The notes below the pieces were generated by a model. That model did no database searches and was not told the DNA's origin. It worked only from the letters and a program-made list of their open reading frames with translations. A stretch of DNA of 64,000 nucleotides from positions 1 through 64,000 of the forward strand of contig CAKUBE010000001.1 of the NCBI GenBank assembly GCA_934636715.1. Reading direction: 5' to 3'. Positions within the stretch are counted from its first letter, which is position 1, and each line of letters begins with the position of its first letter. Positions 6,892-14,893 of this stretch are shown one piece after another. A program made the position numbers and the translations under genes. This DNA is from an uncultured Arachnia sp. (GTDB taxonomy: Bacteria; Actinomycetota; Actinomycetes; Propionibacteriales; Propionibacteriaceae).

Positions 6892-8949
6892 TCAGTTCGT
6901 CCTGGTGTTGGTCAGGTGTACGCCGATGTAGCCGATGTACGCCTTCCTCGTCCGGGCGACGTCGGCGAAGTAGTACATGCGCGGCGCGTTCTGGTCCCGG
7001 TGTGTCGGCGCGAAGTGGGTAGCCATGAATATCTCGCCCGAAGCCTCGAGCGCTTCGGGAACTGGGAAGGTCCGCTCTCGACGCATCCTGGCGTTGTTCT
7101 GCACCGTGTCGCTTTCGCCAGCCTTGTGGCGCTGAACCGGACACTTTCGCCCACGCACCTCTGACGAGTTGAGATACATGTGAAGGTTCCCGTTGAACCC
7201 GTGCTCGACGCACTCGATCATGTAGTCACGCAACACGAGCACGTACTCCCAGAACGACGACGCGTATGTTCCGCTCGGATCCGCAGCATCGACGTGGTAC
7301 GCGCGGTCGATCGCCTTCTCGACGTCGGTCAACTCGACGTATTTCAGGATGTCCCCAAAGTTCGCCTCGTCCGTGAGTCGTTCGACGATCTCCGCAACGC
7401 TCAGCGGATCGGTCTCCCACGGCATGGCAGGCTCATCGACATAGGTGAACTGGTCCGCACGCTCCGCGCGCCACCGCTCCAGCGACCGGGTCTTTTTCTC
7501 GGCCGCGCGGCGGCTGTCCTCGGCAAGAGCACGGTCGAGTTGCTCAGCTTCCAGTTGTCGGCGCAGGTCGCCCACCTGGTCTTCGAGACGCTCTCGCTCG
7601 GACTGCAGCTTCTCGGCACTCTTAGCCGACGCCAGGACCGCAGCTTCTTGCTGTTCAAACTTGTCGGCGATCGCCTGGAGGGCAGCGTCATCCACGACGT
7701 TGCGGCCAACGATTCGCCTGACCAGCCCCTTGAGCTTGTCGAGCCATGACGGCTGGAAGTTCTCAGGGGTTGGCGCCGAGGTGACTTCGTCAACAACGGC
7801 CTCGGCAGGCCGAGCGAGCGTTGGTTCTTCTGACGCGATCAGGTCCGGCTTGATCTGCTCGCGCTGGAGGACACGGACCGTCCGCGTCAGCTCCGCCGGA
7901 AGATCCGCTTCGAGGAGGTTCAGGCGCGGTGTTGTGGCAATGGCGCGGATCAGCCGCTCCGTGAACTTCAAGTTCGGTTTCAGGCCTCCGCTCATCGTCT
8001 TCGCGGTCAGGATTCGGTGGCGACGAGCGTCGGCCCAATCACCAAGTTCGACGCGCGGAACGAACGTGCGGACGGCTCCGGTCGGGACAGCATGGGTGAA
8101 GCCAAGCCGCGCGTTCAGCGCCTCTGCGGCGTCCGGTTCAAGCACGAAGAATGACGCACAACCGATCGCGTCGCGCGTCAGTGATCCGATCGCCCGCGCC
8201 CACTTTGCCGTCGCGACGCCGGGGACCGGCGCAGCAATGACCACGGACAGGTCGCGGTCCTTATCCTCAATGAAGCCGATGACCTCATCGACATCGTCCA
8301 GCCGAACCGTTCGAGGTTCGCTGAGCACAGGGACAGTGCCGTCGTAAGCGTCCACCGCTTGAAGGGTGTTCCGGACGACTCGCGGGGTGCCAGGCTGGAC
8401 GGGCGATCCGTCTCGGCGCTCGCCCTCGCCCTCGAACCAGAGCACCTGCTTCAATCGTCGCGAGTTGGGCGCGGAGATCGCATACAATCGGGTCGTCCAA
8501 GTGCCATCACCGTTGGTCTCGACGTACTCCATCAGGAGGCGGGCGAGGTTTCCCTCACCCTGCTCAATGACCGTCAGCACCGAGTCCGGGCCAAGCCGGT
8601 AGGTGCCTGGGCCGTCCCAGTCGGCGATCTCCACGGTCTTGCGTGAGTCGCGGACCATCTCGGCGAGCCAACTCCGATATTGCTGCTTGGCAATACGGAT
8701 GGCATCTTCGCGAGGGTCGAGGCGAAGGACTGATCGGTATCCGACAGCCACTAGGTGATCTCCGTTCTTCTCGTTGCTGACAGCTTTGCCTAGCCACTTA
8801 CTTATGACGAGGTCCGCCACGAGGTCGTTATCCTGGAGGGGAGCACGAGCGGCCGAGCGTAGCCCTGTCAGACTAGTCCAATTTTGGTTCGAAGTCGGCA
8901 CAGGCGCTGTCTTGGATCTCCGGGAATAGAACCCTGGGCTCCAGCGCAC
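6892..8949 (-). CDS. Uncharacterised large coiled-coil protein of the island
   Basis: Up to 685 residues with no domain I can name securely. The N-terminal third looks like a folded globular domain rich in beta strands. Around residues 230-330 a segment with VVIAAPVPGVATAKWARAIG and FFVLEPDAAEALNARLGFTH looks like an alpha/beta domain. Residues about 430-530 are strongly charged and helical (EKLQSERERLEDQVGDLRRQ and following), a predicted coiled coil. The C-terminal part, ending APRMYYFADVARTRKAYIGY and then GVHLTNTRTN, is compact and conserved in style, and could be a nuclease- or toxin-like effector domain; that is only a guess. The GTG at 8949 has no ribosome site; a start some 40 codons later (VADLVISKWLG) is plausible. 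Lower GC than neighbours suggests transfer. Confidence 0.7.
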   Translation of the reverse strand: MRWSPGFYSRRSKTAPVPTSNQNWTSLTGLRSAARAPLQDNDLVADLVISKWLGKAVSNEKNGDHLVAVGYRSVLRLDPREDAIRIAKQQYRSWLAEMVRDSRKTVEIADWDGPGTYRLGPDSVLTVIEQGEGNLARLLMEYVETNGDGTWTTRLYAISAPNSRRLKQVLWFEGEGERRDGSPVQPGTPRVVRNTLQAVDAYDGTVPVLSEPRTVRLDDVDEVIGFIEDKDRDLSVVIAAPVPGVATAKWARAIGSLTRDAIGCASFFVLEPDAAEALNARLGFTHAVPTGAVRTFVPRVELGDWADARRHRILTAKTMSGGLKPNLKFTERLIRAIATTPRLNLLEADLPAELTRTVRVLQREQIKPDLIASEEPTLARPAEAVVDEVTSAPTPENFQPSWLDKLKGLVRRIVGRNVVDDAALQAIADKFEQQEAAVLASAKSAEKLQSERERLEDQVGDLRRQLEAEQLDRALAEDSRRAAEKKTRSLERWRAERADQFTYVDEPAMPWETDPLSVAEIVERLTDEANFGDILKYVELTDVEKAIDRAYHVDAADPSGTYASSFWEYVLVLRDYMIECVEHGFNGNLHMYLNSSEVRGRKCPVQRHKAGESDTVQNNARMRRERTFPVPEALEASGEIFMATHFAPTHRDQNAPRMYYFADVARTRKAYIGYIGVHLTNTRTN

Positions 8950-9127
8950 TACAGTGCTATCGGGTGGAGCTATGCGGAATAGTCGTGGTCTCGTGATGTC
9001 CGGAGAAGAGAAATCATATGGCGTTGTGCGTCGGTTATCGCTGCGGGCGGGATGTCCTCAGAAGCGCTCGCCGGGCCGCGGGGCTCCTCGAAGCCAAGAG
9101 TCCGCTAGTTGGAGGGGTTGGGTTGTG

Positions 9128-9655
9128 TCAGTGGGATAGACCTCGAAAAAGGGGACCAACACGCAACCCGACCTTAGCCCCCGCTTTGGCTGCGACGATC
9201 GTTACAACAACGAGGGTTAGGATCGTCGTGATCGCCGGGGTCATCCGCTTGTCGAGCTGCTCCGCGAGGAAGATCTTGTTCTCTGCGTCCTTCTGGTCGG
9301 CGCGGGCATGGACGTCTCCGATGTCGTCGAGTATGCGCATCCGCTCCGCCGGGGTCAGGCCGTTGTGGTTGAGCGCGACCTTGAGGCTCGCCAGCCGCTC
9401 CATCCGTACTTGATGAACCATCTCCATGCTGTCGCCATTTGACGTGAAGAGCCTCTCGGACGCCTCCGCTGCGTCACCCAGCACAGCCCTGGCCAATGCA
9501 GCAATCTCAGGAATCTGGCTGACAAGGCGCAACGCAACCTCCCTGTCGACCTCGGGCAACCCCTCGAGGAACCGCAGCAAGGTGGTCTTCGACAGATTCC
9601 GCCAGGACTCGATCCCGAGCGCCGCTCTCACCGCGGCTTCCGTGTCGTATCGCAT
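9128..9655 (-). CDS. Small membrane-anchored protein of the island, unknown family
   Basis: A 175-residue mostly helical protein. The first 130 residues are soluble and charged (LSKTTLLRFLEGLPEVDREV, then LTPAERMRILDDIGDVHARA), and one hydrophobic segment near the C-terminus (TPAITTILTLVVVTIVAAKAG) is a likely transmembrane anchor, so most of the protein faces one side of the membrane. I chose the ATG at 9655 because GAGAGGT lies 6 bases upstream. It shares an intergenic region with the divergent XRE-type gene and lies about 180 bases from the start of the 685-residue gene on the same strand. No function can be assigned. Confidence 0.68.
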   Translation of the reverse strand: MRYDTEAAVRAALGIESWRNLSKTTLLRFLEGLPEVDREVALRLVSQIPEIAALARAVLGDAAEASERLFTSNGDSMEMVHQVRMERLASLKVALNHNGLTPAERMRILDDIGDVHARADQKDAENKIFLAEQLDKRMTPAITTILTLVVVTIVAAKAGAKVGLRVGPLFRGLSH

Positions 9656-9762
9656 GATGCACCTCTCGTATGTCCCCATCGGCAGATAGCCGACTAAGTC
9701 ACATCTTAGGCACTAAGAACTGCGCAGTCAATGCTTGCCTTGATATGGGCTATGGTTGACTC
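9656..9762. promoter_or_regulatory. Divergent promoter/operator region with nested palindromes
   Basis: Between the membrane-protein gene and the XRE-regulator gene lie CTTAGGCACTAAG (9705-9717, 5-bp arms around GCA), a further CTAAG half-site nine bases upstream at 9694-9698, and the perfect 10-base palindrome ACTGCGCAGT (9719-9728). Their position between divergent genes, one encoding a helix-turn-helix protein, makes them candidate binding sites for that protein. Confidence 0.5.
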
Positions 9763-10959
9763 GTGACAGGATACTCGTTGGTTGCGCTCGGTCAGGTAGT
9801 CAGGCGCCTTCGTCGGGAGAAGGGCCTTACCCAGGAGGAGCTGGGCGAGGCGGCGGGGTACCACGGCGGGGCAGGGGTCTCGATCTCGCGTCTCGAGAAT
9901 GGCCGTCTGGAGCCAACTGAGGAGCGATTCAGTGGCATCGCCTGTGCGCTCGGGCTGATCCCAGAGCAGCTCCGGTCGCAAGCTATCGGAGAGTCCGGGT
10001 CGCTTGAGGCTACGGACGGGGAGCGGTTTGTGACCCGCGAGGAGCGGATCGCCATGGTTGTTCGAGCCAGTGAACGCCGGGAACAGCTCGCTCCTGAACT
10101 AGACGCGTTCAGGCTGGCTGTCGAAAAGGCGAGGGATGCCTTCTTGTTGAGATTCCATGGCCTTGCCGCTCGGATTGGTGATGCGCCAGTGCCTGACGGG
10201 GGTGACCTCGGACAGGGCGTCGTCATCAGCACGGACGAAGCGGAAGCGGAGGTGGCCTACCAGATTCGGTTTACTCAGTATGGTGTCGCCTCGGCCCTAG
10301 CAAGCCCACCTGGGGGTGGAACCGTTCGAGCAGTTGGGAGCATGCTGGCGTACCTCGCGTTCACCGAGGCGATCGCTTGGGCGGCCGCTTCTTTGGGTGG
10401 CAGCGTCTCTAAAGGCGCTGGTACTGCTCAGCTCAGGGGCCTCAGGTCAGCGATGAGTGTGGAACATGCCGCGAGTCGTTTCAGCAGTGGGCTGAACCTC
10501 CTCGCAGCGGTCGCCTACGGAACCGCCGCTGGTGGAGCAGTCGCTACTGCGTTTCGGGAAGCTGGAAACACCGCGAAGCGCAGTCGTAGCCAACAGGCCG
10601 CGGCCGCCAAGCTCTCCGCCGCTGAAGCAGATATCGCTGCGAGTCAGGCCAATGTTGATGCGCTTTGGGATGTCGTGCCCAGGGCGACCGAAGTGCTTGA
10701 CTACATCGCCATACATGCGAGTCACGCGCTTGAGCGATGGGGTGCGGCGGTCGGAGACGCTGCGCGGTGGAATGACCTTAGTGTTGGCGAGCAGGAGCGA
10801 TACCAGGACTTTGTCGCGATCGCGGCAGCGCAGTTGGCGGTCACGACGATCGACCTACAGGAGCTAGCCACCCGCCGTGATGGAGACTTGGACAAGGCAT
10901 TCTCGGTAGCCGACCAGGTACTGGTCCAAGCTAGCCGGGCCATCACGTCTCGTGTGTGA
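9763..10959 (+). CDS. XRE-family helix-turn-helix protein with C-terminal membrane-like/helical domain
   Basis: 398 residues. Residues about 8-70 are an XRE helix-turn-helix (VVRRLRREKGLTQEELGEAA then SISRLENGRLEPT), expected to bind DNA as a dimer. The remaining 330 residues are not a standard regulator: they include a helical region (LDAFRLAVEKARDAFLLRFH), two Gly/Ala-rich hydrophobic stretches (around residues 190-215 and 240-265) that could enter a membrane, and a coiled-coil-like Ala-rich stretch. The GTG start at 9763 follows the divergent region with palindromes. A regulator fused to a large accessory domain, next to two unknown genes, fits a self-regulated conflict module, but this is inference. 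Confidence 0.75.
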   Translation: MTGYSLVALGQVVRRLRREKGLTQEELGEAAGYHGGAGVSISRLENGRLEPTEERFSGIACALGLIPEQLRSQAIGESGSLEATDGERFVTREERIAMVVRASERREQLAPELDAFRLAVEKARDAFLLRFHGLAARIGDAPVPDGGDLGQGVVISTDEAEAEVAYQIRFTQYGVASALASPPGGGTVRAVGSMLAYLAFTEAIAWAAASLGGSVSKGAGTAQLRGLRSAMSVEHAASRFSSGLNLLAAVAYGTAAGGAVATAFREAGNTAKRSRSQQAAAAKLSAAEADIAASQANVDALWDVVPRATEVLDYIAIHASHALERWGAAVGDAARWNDLSVGEQERYQDFVAIAAAQLAVTTIDLQELATRRDGDLDKAFSVADQVLVQASRAITSRV

Positions 10960-10994
10960 CCTGGCCGGAGACAGGATCGCTGTTGAGCGCCAAT

Positions 10995-11056
10995 CTCGCC
11001 CGGTCGTCATCGGCAGCGTCGAGATCGTCCTCTCCCTCACCGTCTGGGCCTGCGTG
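10995..11056 (+). repeat. Right direct repeat flanking the island (degenerate YwiC 3' end)
   Basis: This sequence matches 6675-6751 over CTCGCCCGGTCGTCATCGGC and GTCGAGATCGTCCTCTCC, then after a 15-base gap over CTCACCGTCTGGGCCTG. It reads as RPVVIGSVEIVLSLTVWA, the YwiC C-terminus, but is not attached to a YwiC gene. Confidence 0.75.
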
Positions 11057-11096
11057 AGCGCGTGTCAGCCCCCTGACGTCTCTCAGATTGAGAGGT

Positions 11097-11772
11097 TCAG
11101 GGGCCGAAGCGTTTCGGCAGGATCTTCCGTAGGTAGTCCTTCTGCAGTGTCTGCTTGGTTCGGAAGAAGCACAGGTCGGAGCGAGACAAAGGCTTTGTCT
11201 TCGACCTTGGCGCGGAGCAGTTCCGGAGTGCGGCACAGGTCCGCCGCTTGGAAGAGTCGACAGTCGTGCGGCTTCACCCTCCGGAACTCGACCTCGAAGA
11301 AGAAGGCGTTGAGCACGGCGTTCAGCGTTCGTGAGACCTCGGTCTGGCCGTTGTCGTAGTAGGCGATGACCTTGTCGAAGGACAGCATGTACTCGGCGTT
11401 CTCTCGCAGGAACTGTCCGAGCTGACGCGCGAGTGCACCTTCGAGCTTGAGTGCGTCGCCGAGCTACTTCTTCCTGAAGACGAAGTGCCGATAGGCGATG
11501 GTGGCGTTCCACGTGAACGCCATGAACCTGGTGAATATCGCCTTCCGCACCGCGATGTCCAGGCCGCGGTAGCCCTCCTCGCCGCAGATGGCGGCTCCGG
11601 AGTGGACGACGTGGCCGGGAAAGCCCAAGTTGGTCAGCGCCGTCTCAAGTACTCCGACCTCCTCGGCGATGCTGTGCTGCTGCTCGTGGAGCATGATAGA
11701 GAGGACGTAGTAGCCCGTACGGGCTGAATCGAAGTGGCCGGACTCATCAATGAAGATGCTGAGTTCGGCCAC
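11097..11772 (-). pseudogene. Broken DUF3800 protein gene (in-frame stop plus frameshift)
   Basis: DUF3800 proteins have an RNase-H-like fold and often accompany mobile elements. The start is a GTG at 11772 behind AAGGGGG. The product opens with the hallmark FIDESGHFDSARTGYYVLSI. After the segment HFVFRKK a TAG at 11464-11466 interrupts it, yet the same frame continues with the family block IAYYDNGQTEVSRTLNAVLN and LFQAADLCRTPELL. Near 11180-11195 the expected C-terminus (SDLCFFRTKQTLQKDYLRK) appears one frame off, so a single-base indel follows. Two independent lesions make a non-functional gene likely. A hairpin, GGCGGGGG/CCCCCGCC at 11794-11813, lies just upstream. Confidence 0.85.
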
Positions 11773-11793
11773 GATCCCCCTTGAGAAAGGAAT

Positions 11794-11813
11794 GGCGGGG
11801 GATTACCCCCGCC
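11794..11813 (-). terminator. GC-rich hairpin between menB and the DUF3800 pseudogene
   Basis: A perfect 8-bp stem GGCGGGGG / CCCCCGCC with an ATTA loop lies downstream of menB on its strand, followed there by ATTCCTTTCTC. It probably terminates menB transcription. Confidence 0.55.
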
Positions 11814-11923
11814 TTCATGTGGGTCTAGACGTCTCCGCCAACCCAGTGGCCTCACTCTACCACCCAGGCCGAACGCGCCGTAGCCCCCGGGGCGCTCGGC
11901 GGGTCGTCAGGCTGCCTGCGAAC

Positions 11924-12820
11924 TCAGTAGTAGTAGGGAAACTTCGACCAGTCCGGCTTGCGCTTCTCCAGGAACGAATCGCGGCCCTCGACCGCCTCGT
12001 CGGTCATGTACGCGAGCCGGGTCGTCTCGCCGGCGAAGATCTGCTGGCCGACGAGGCCGTCGTCGATCGCGTTGAACGCGTACTTCAGCATGCGCTGCGC
12101 CGTCGGCGACTTGCCGCAGATCTTCGCCGCCCATTCCAGGCCGACGTCCTCCAGACGCTCGTGGTCGACGACGCGGTTCACCATGCCCATGCGGTGCGCG
12201 TCCTCGGCGTCGTGGACGTCGCCGAGGAAGAAGATCTCCCGCGCGAACTTCTGGCCCACCTGGCGGGCGAGGTACGCCGACCCGTAACCGGCGTCGAAGG
12301 AGCCGACGTCGGCGTCGGTCTGCTTGAACTTCGCGTGCTCGCGCGAGGCGAGCGTGAGATCGGCGACGACGTGCAGCGAGTGCCCGCCGCCCGCGGCCCA
12401 GCCGTTGACCAGAGCGATGACGACCTTCGGCATGAACCGGATCAGCCGCTGCACCTCGAGGATGTGCAGCCGGCCCAGCTTCGCGGCGTCGACGGACTCG
12501 GCCGTCTCGCCCTCCGCGTACTGGTATCCGGCGCGGCCCCGGATGCGCTGGTCGCCGCCGGAGCAGAACGCCCAGCCCCCGTCCTTCTCGGACGGCCCGT
12601 TCCCGGTGAGCAGCACGCACCCGACGTCCGACGACGTCCGCGCGTGCTCCAGCGCCTGGTACAGCTCGTCGACGGTGTGCGGCCGGAACGCGTTGCGTAC
12701 CTCGGGGCGGTCGAACGCGATCCGCACCGCCGGCACGTCGTTGGCGCGGTGGTAGGTGATGTCGGTGAAGTCGAAGCCCTCGACGGGCGTCCACAGCTCG
12801 GGCCGGAAGGGGTTGGTCAT
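11924..12820 (-). CDS. menB: 1,4-dihydroxy-2-naphthoyl-CoA synthase
   Basis: Crotonase-fold enzyme that cyclises o-succinylbenzoyl-CoA in menaquinone synthesis. The 298-residue protein begins with FTDITYHRANDVPAVRIAFD and RPEVRNAFRPHTVDEL, has the substrate loop SGGDQRIRG, the oxyanion-hole region NGWAAGGGHSLHVVADLTLA, the MenB-specific TDADVGSFDAGYGSAYLARQ and a C-terminus ending in aromatic residues (KFPYYY). Length and motifs match actinobacterial MenB. The glycerophosphodiesterase gene ends 10 bases upstream on the same strand. No other men genes are in the window. Confidence 0.96.
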   Translation of the reverse strand: MTNPFRPELWTPVEGFDFTDITYHRANDVPAVRIAFDRPEVRNAFRPHTVDELYQALEHARTSSDVGCVLLTGNGPSEKDGGWAFCSGGDQRIRGRAGYQYAEGETAESVDAAKLGRLHILEVQRLIRFMPKVVIALVNGWAAGGGHSLHVVADLTLASREHAKFKQTDADVGSFDAGYGSAYLARQVGQKFAREIFFLGDVHDAEDAHRMGMVNRVVDHERLEDVGLEWAAKICGKSPTAQRMLKYAFNAIDDGLVGQQIFAGETTRLAYMTDEAVEGRDSFLEKRKPDWSKFPYYY

Positions 12821-12830
12821 GGGCGCGAGC

Positions 12831-13568
12831 TTAGCGATGCCGCTGATAGCGGAGGGCGTCGGCCGCCTGGTCGGGGAGGTTCGTGATCACCGTGTCGACG
12901 CCGAGGTCGGCGATCCAGCGGACCGCCTCCTCGTCGTTCACGGTCCAGGCGTTGACCTTGATGCCCACCTCGTGGGCATACCAGACGTAGCCGGGCATCT
13001 GCAGGGCGCGGTAGTCCGGGTTGATCGCGCCGGCGCCGAACGACTTCGCGTACAGCCACGGGTCGTAGAGCCCGTCGGAGATCAGCAGGGCGAGGTTCTC
13101 GGGGCCGACCTGCCCGCGGAGGTTCGCCAGCGAGTAGTGGTTGAACGAGCTGAAGACCACGCGATCGAGCATGCCGGCGTCGCGGACGACACGTAGGGCG
13201 TCGTTCTCCAGCCCGGGATACAGCTCCTCGCCGTTCTTCAGCTCGATGTTGACCGTCACGTCGGTGGGCCGGCACAGCTCGAGCACCTCGCGCAGCGTCG
13301 GGATCTTGACGTTGCGGCGCCCCGGGAAGCCGTTGCTGAAGTCGCACCGGCGGAGTTCCTCGAAGGTCAGGCTGACCACCTTGCCGACCCCGTTCGACGT
13401 GCGATTGATCGTCACGTCGTGGATGACGACAACCTGGCCGTCGGCGCTGCGCTGGACGTCGAGCTCGATGCCGTCGGCGCCCATGCTCAGGGCGAGTTCG
13501 AAGGCGGGGATCGTGTTCTCCGGCGCGTAGGCGCTCGCTCCGCGGTGGGCCCAGATCGCTGTTGTCAC
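12831..13568 (-). CDS. Glycerophosphodiester phosphodiesterase
   Basis: Hydrolyses glycerophosphodiesters to glycerol-3-phosphate and an alcohol. The 245-residue TIM-barrel protein shows the metal-site motifs WAHRGASAYAPENT and GIELDVQRSADGQVVVIHD, then NIELKNGE and the C-terminal VNAWTVNDEEAVRWIADLGV plus DTVITNLPD. No signal peptide is seen, so it is probably cytoplasmic (UgpQ-like). It ends 10 bases before the start of menB and may be cotranscribed with it, although the functions are unrelated. Confidence 0.93.
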   Translation of the reverse strand: MTTAIWAHRGASAYAPENTIPAFELALSMGADGIELDVQRSADGQVVVIHDVTINRTSNGVGKVVSLTFEELRRCDFSNGFPGRRNVKIPTLREVLELCRPTDVTVNIELKNGEELYPGLENDALRVVRDAGMLDRVVFSSFNHYSLANLRGQVGPENLALLISDGLYDPWLYAKSFGAGAINPDYRALQMPGYVWYAHEVGIKVNAWTVNDEEAVRWIADLGVDTVITNLPDQAADALRYQRHR

Positions 13569-13687
13569 TGGTCCATCCTGGCATCGATCATCGGCGGACC
13601 GCGAGTTGACGACGGACGTTGTGCTGGACGCGAACGAGCCCTGCCCGAGCCCTTGAGATCCGGGCCATCGCGGCGTGGAATGGGGCC

Positions 13688-14215
13688 ATGCAGACGTATC
13701 CGGACCGAGCGCTGTCCATTCCCGCCATCACCGTCGACGACTCCGCGTGCGACGTCGACGACCTCGCCGTCTGCGGCGGCGTGGAGGTGACCGTTCCCGC
13801 CGGCGAGGAGTGGGACGTGCTCGTGGCCAGGGCCGTCGCCGACGACTGGGTGGGGATCGAGGCCCTCTCCGGCATCTCGGGGACGGTCGCCGACGCCGTC
13901 CGCCGCAACGCGTCCCGGTTCGGCGCGAGCGTCGCCGACGTCGTCACCTCCGTGCGCACCTGGGACCGGACCCAGGACGCGCAGCGGACCTTCGCCGCGG
14001 TCGACTGCGGCTTTGGCGAGGGGATCTCGCGGTTCGTGGAGGCGGCCGACGGCGGAGAGCGGTACGAGATCCTCGACGTCGTCTTCCTGTTCCGTCAAGG
14101 CGACCTGACCCGGCCCATCGCTGACGCCGACCTGGCCGCGGCGCTCGGCGTCGAGCCCGGGGACCGGGTTCCGCTCCGGGTGGTGCGCGACGCGCTGACG
14201 GGCGGCGAGGCTTGA
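13688..14215 (+). CDS. Short MurB-like FAD-domain protein
   Basis: A 175-residue protein resembling only the middle of UDP-N-acetylenolpyruvoylglucosamine reductase: VEVTVPAGEEWDVLVARAVA, DWVGIEALSGISGTVADAVR, SVRTWDRTQDAQRTFAAVDC and GFGEGISRF align with the FAD/substrate-binding block of MurB. The N-terminal nucleotide loop and the C-terminal domain with the catalytic glutamate are absent, and the usual ARNVGAYG-type segment is altered (RRNASRFG). It therefore probably does not reduce the enolpyruvyl substrate. It could be a divergent paralogue or a decaying copy with an intact frame. Start ATG 13688; no obvious operon partner. Confidence 0.7.
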   Translation: MQTYPDRALSIPAITVDDSACDVDDLAVCGGVEVTVPAGEEWDVLVARAVADDWVGIEALSGISGTVADAVRRNASRFGASVADVVTSVRTWDRTQDAQRTFAAVDCGFGEGISRFVEAADGGERYEILDVVFLFRQGDLTRPIADADLAAALGVEPGDRVPLRVVRDALTGGEA

Positions 14216-14241
14216 CCTGACAGGGCTCTGGCGCGCTCGTT

Positions 14242-14271
14242 TTGCCCAGTCCTCCGAATGCCCTGTATAGT
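14242..14271 (+). promoter_or_regulatory. Predicted promoter of tRNA-Arg
   Basis: TTGCCC (14242-14247) and TATAGT (14266-14271) are separated by 18 bases, and the -10 box lies 14 bases upstream of the mature tRNA 5' end. Box quality and spacing are good. Confidence 0.6.
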
Positions 14272-14285
14272 TACTTTTCGCCCAA

Positions 14286-14358
14286 GCGCTCGTGGCTCAA
14301 CGGATAGAGCATCTGACTACGGATCAGAAGGTTGGGGGTTCGAGTCCCTCCGAGCGCG
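14286..14358 (+). tRNA. tRNA-Arg (anticodon ACG)
   Basis: A 73-nt cloverleaf with acceptor GCGCTCG/CGAGCGC, D arm GCTCAACGGATAGAGC, anticodon arm TCTGA-CTACGGA-TCAGA (anticodon ACG) and T arm GGGGGTTCGAGTCCCTC. CCA is encoded at 14359-14361. The ACG anticodon is the substrate of the TadA deaminase encoded 77 bases downstream. Confidence 0.97.
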
Positions 14359-14366
14359 CCAGGTTG

Positions 14367-14390
14367 GCCCCGGTCGCACCGGGGCTTTTT
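14367..14390 (+). terminator. Intrinsic terminator after tRNA-Arg
   Basis: A GCCCCGG / CCGGGGC stem with loop TCGCA is followed immediately by five T residues. Confidence 0.88.
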
Positions 14391-14434
14391 CATACCCGGG
14401 CCTGGCGTCATGAGCAGGAAGCTGGCGGAGACCC

Positions 14435-14893
14435 ATGGGATCTCGTTGGCATGCTGCGATGCGACTGGCGCTGCAGGACGCAGAAGCCGCCGCTGTCCAC
14501 GACGACGTCCCGATCGGCGCGGTGGTCCTCGGGCCCGACGGCGAGGTCCTGGCCCGGGCGGGCAACGAACGCGAACTCCACGGCGACCCGACGGCGCACG
14601 CCGAGGTGGTCGCCATCCGCCGGGCCGCCGAGGCGGTGGGCGAGTGGCGCCTGGAAGGCTGCACCATCGTCGTCACGCTCGAGCCGTGCACGATGTGCGC
14701 CGGCGCCATCGTCAGCGCCCGGCTGGGGAGGCTCGTATTCGGCGCGTTCGACGAGAAGGCGGGCGCGGTGTCGTCGCTATGGGACGTCGTCCGCGACCCG
14801 CGCCTCAATCACCGCCCGGAGGTCATCTCGGGCGTCCTCGCCGACGAGTGCGCCGCCCCGCTCGAGCGGTTCTTCGCCGCCCGCCGTACATAG
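14435..14893 (+). CDS. tadA: tRNA-specific adenosine deaminase
   Basis: Deaminates A34 of tRNA-Arg(ACG) to inosine so that the tRNA can read CGU, CGC and CGA. The 152-residue protein has the zinc and proton-transfer motif PTAHAEVVAI, the second zinc motif LEPCTMCAGAI and the substrate segment ARLGRLVFGAFDEKAGA. Length is typical. The gene lies just after the tRNA it modifies, separated by a terminator. Its stop codon abuts a 56-bp palindrome. The start ATG 14435 places MRLALQDAE at the usual distance; the internal ATG at that point (14459) is an alternative. Confidence 0.95.
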   Translation: MGSRWHAAMRLALQDAEAAAVHDDVPIGAVVLGPDGEVLARAGNERELHGDPTAHAEVVAIRRAAEAVGEWRLEGCTIVVTLEPCTMCAGAIVSARLGRLVFGAFDEKAGAVSSLWDVVRDPRLNHRPEVISGVLADECAAPLERFFAARRT

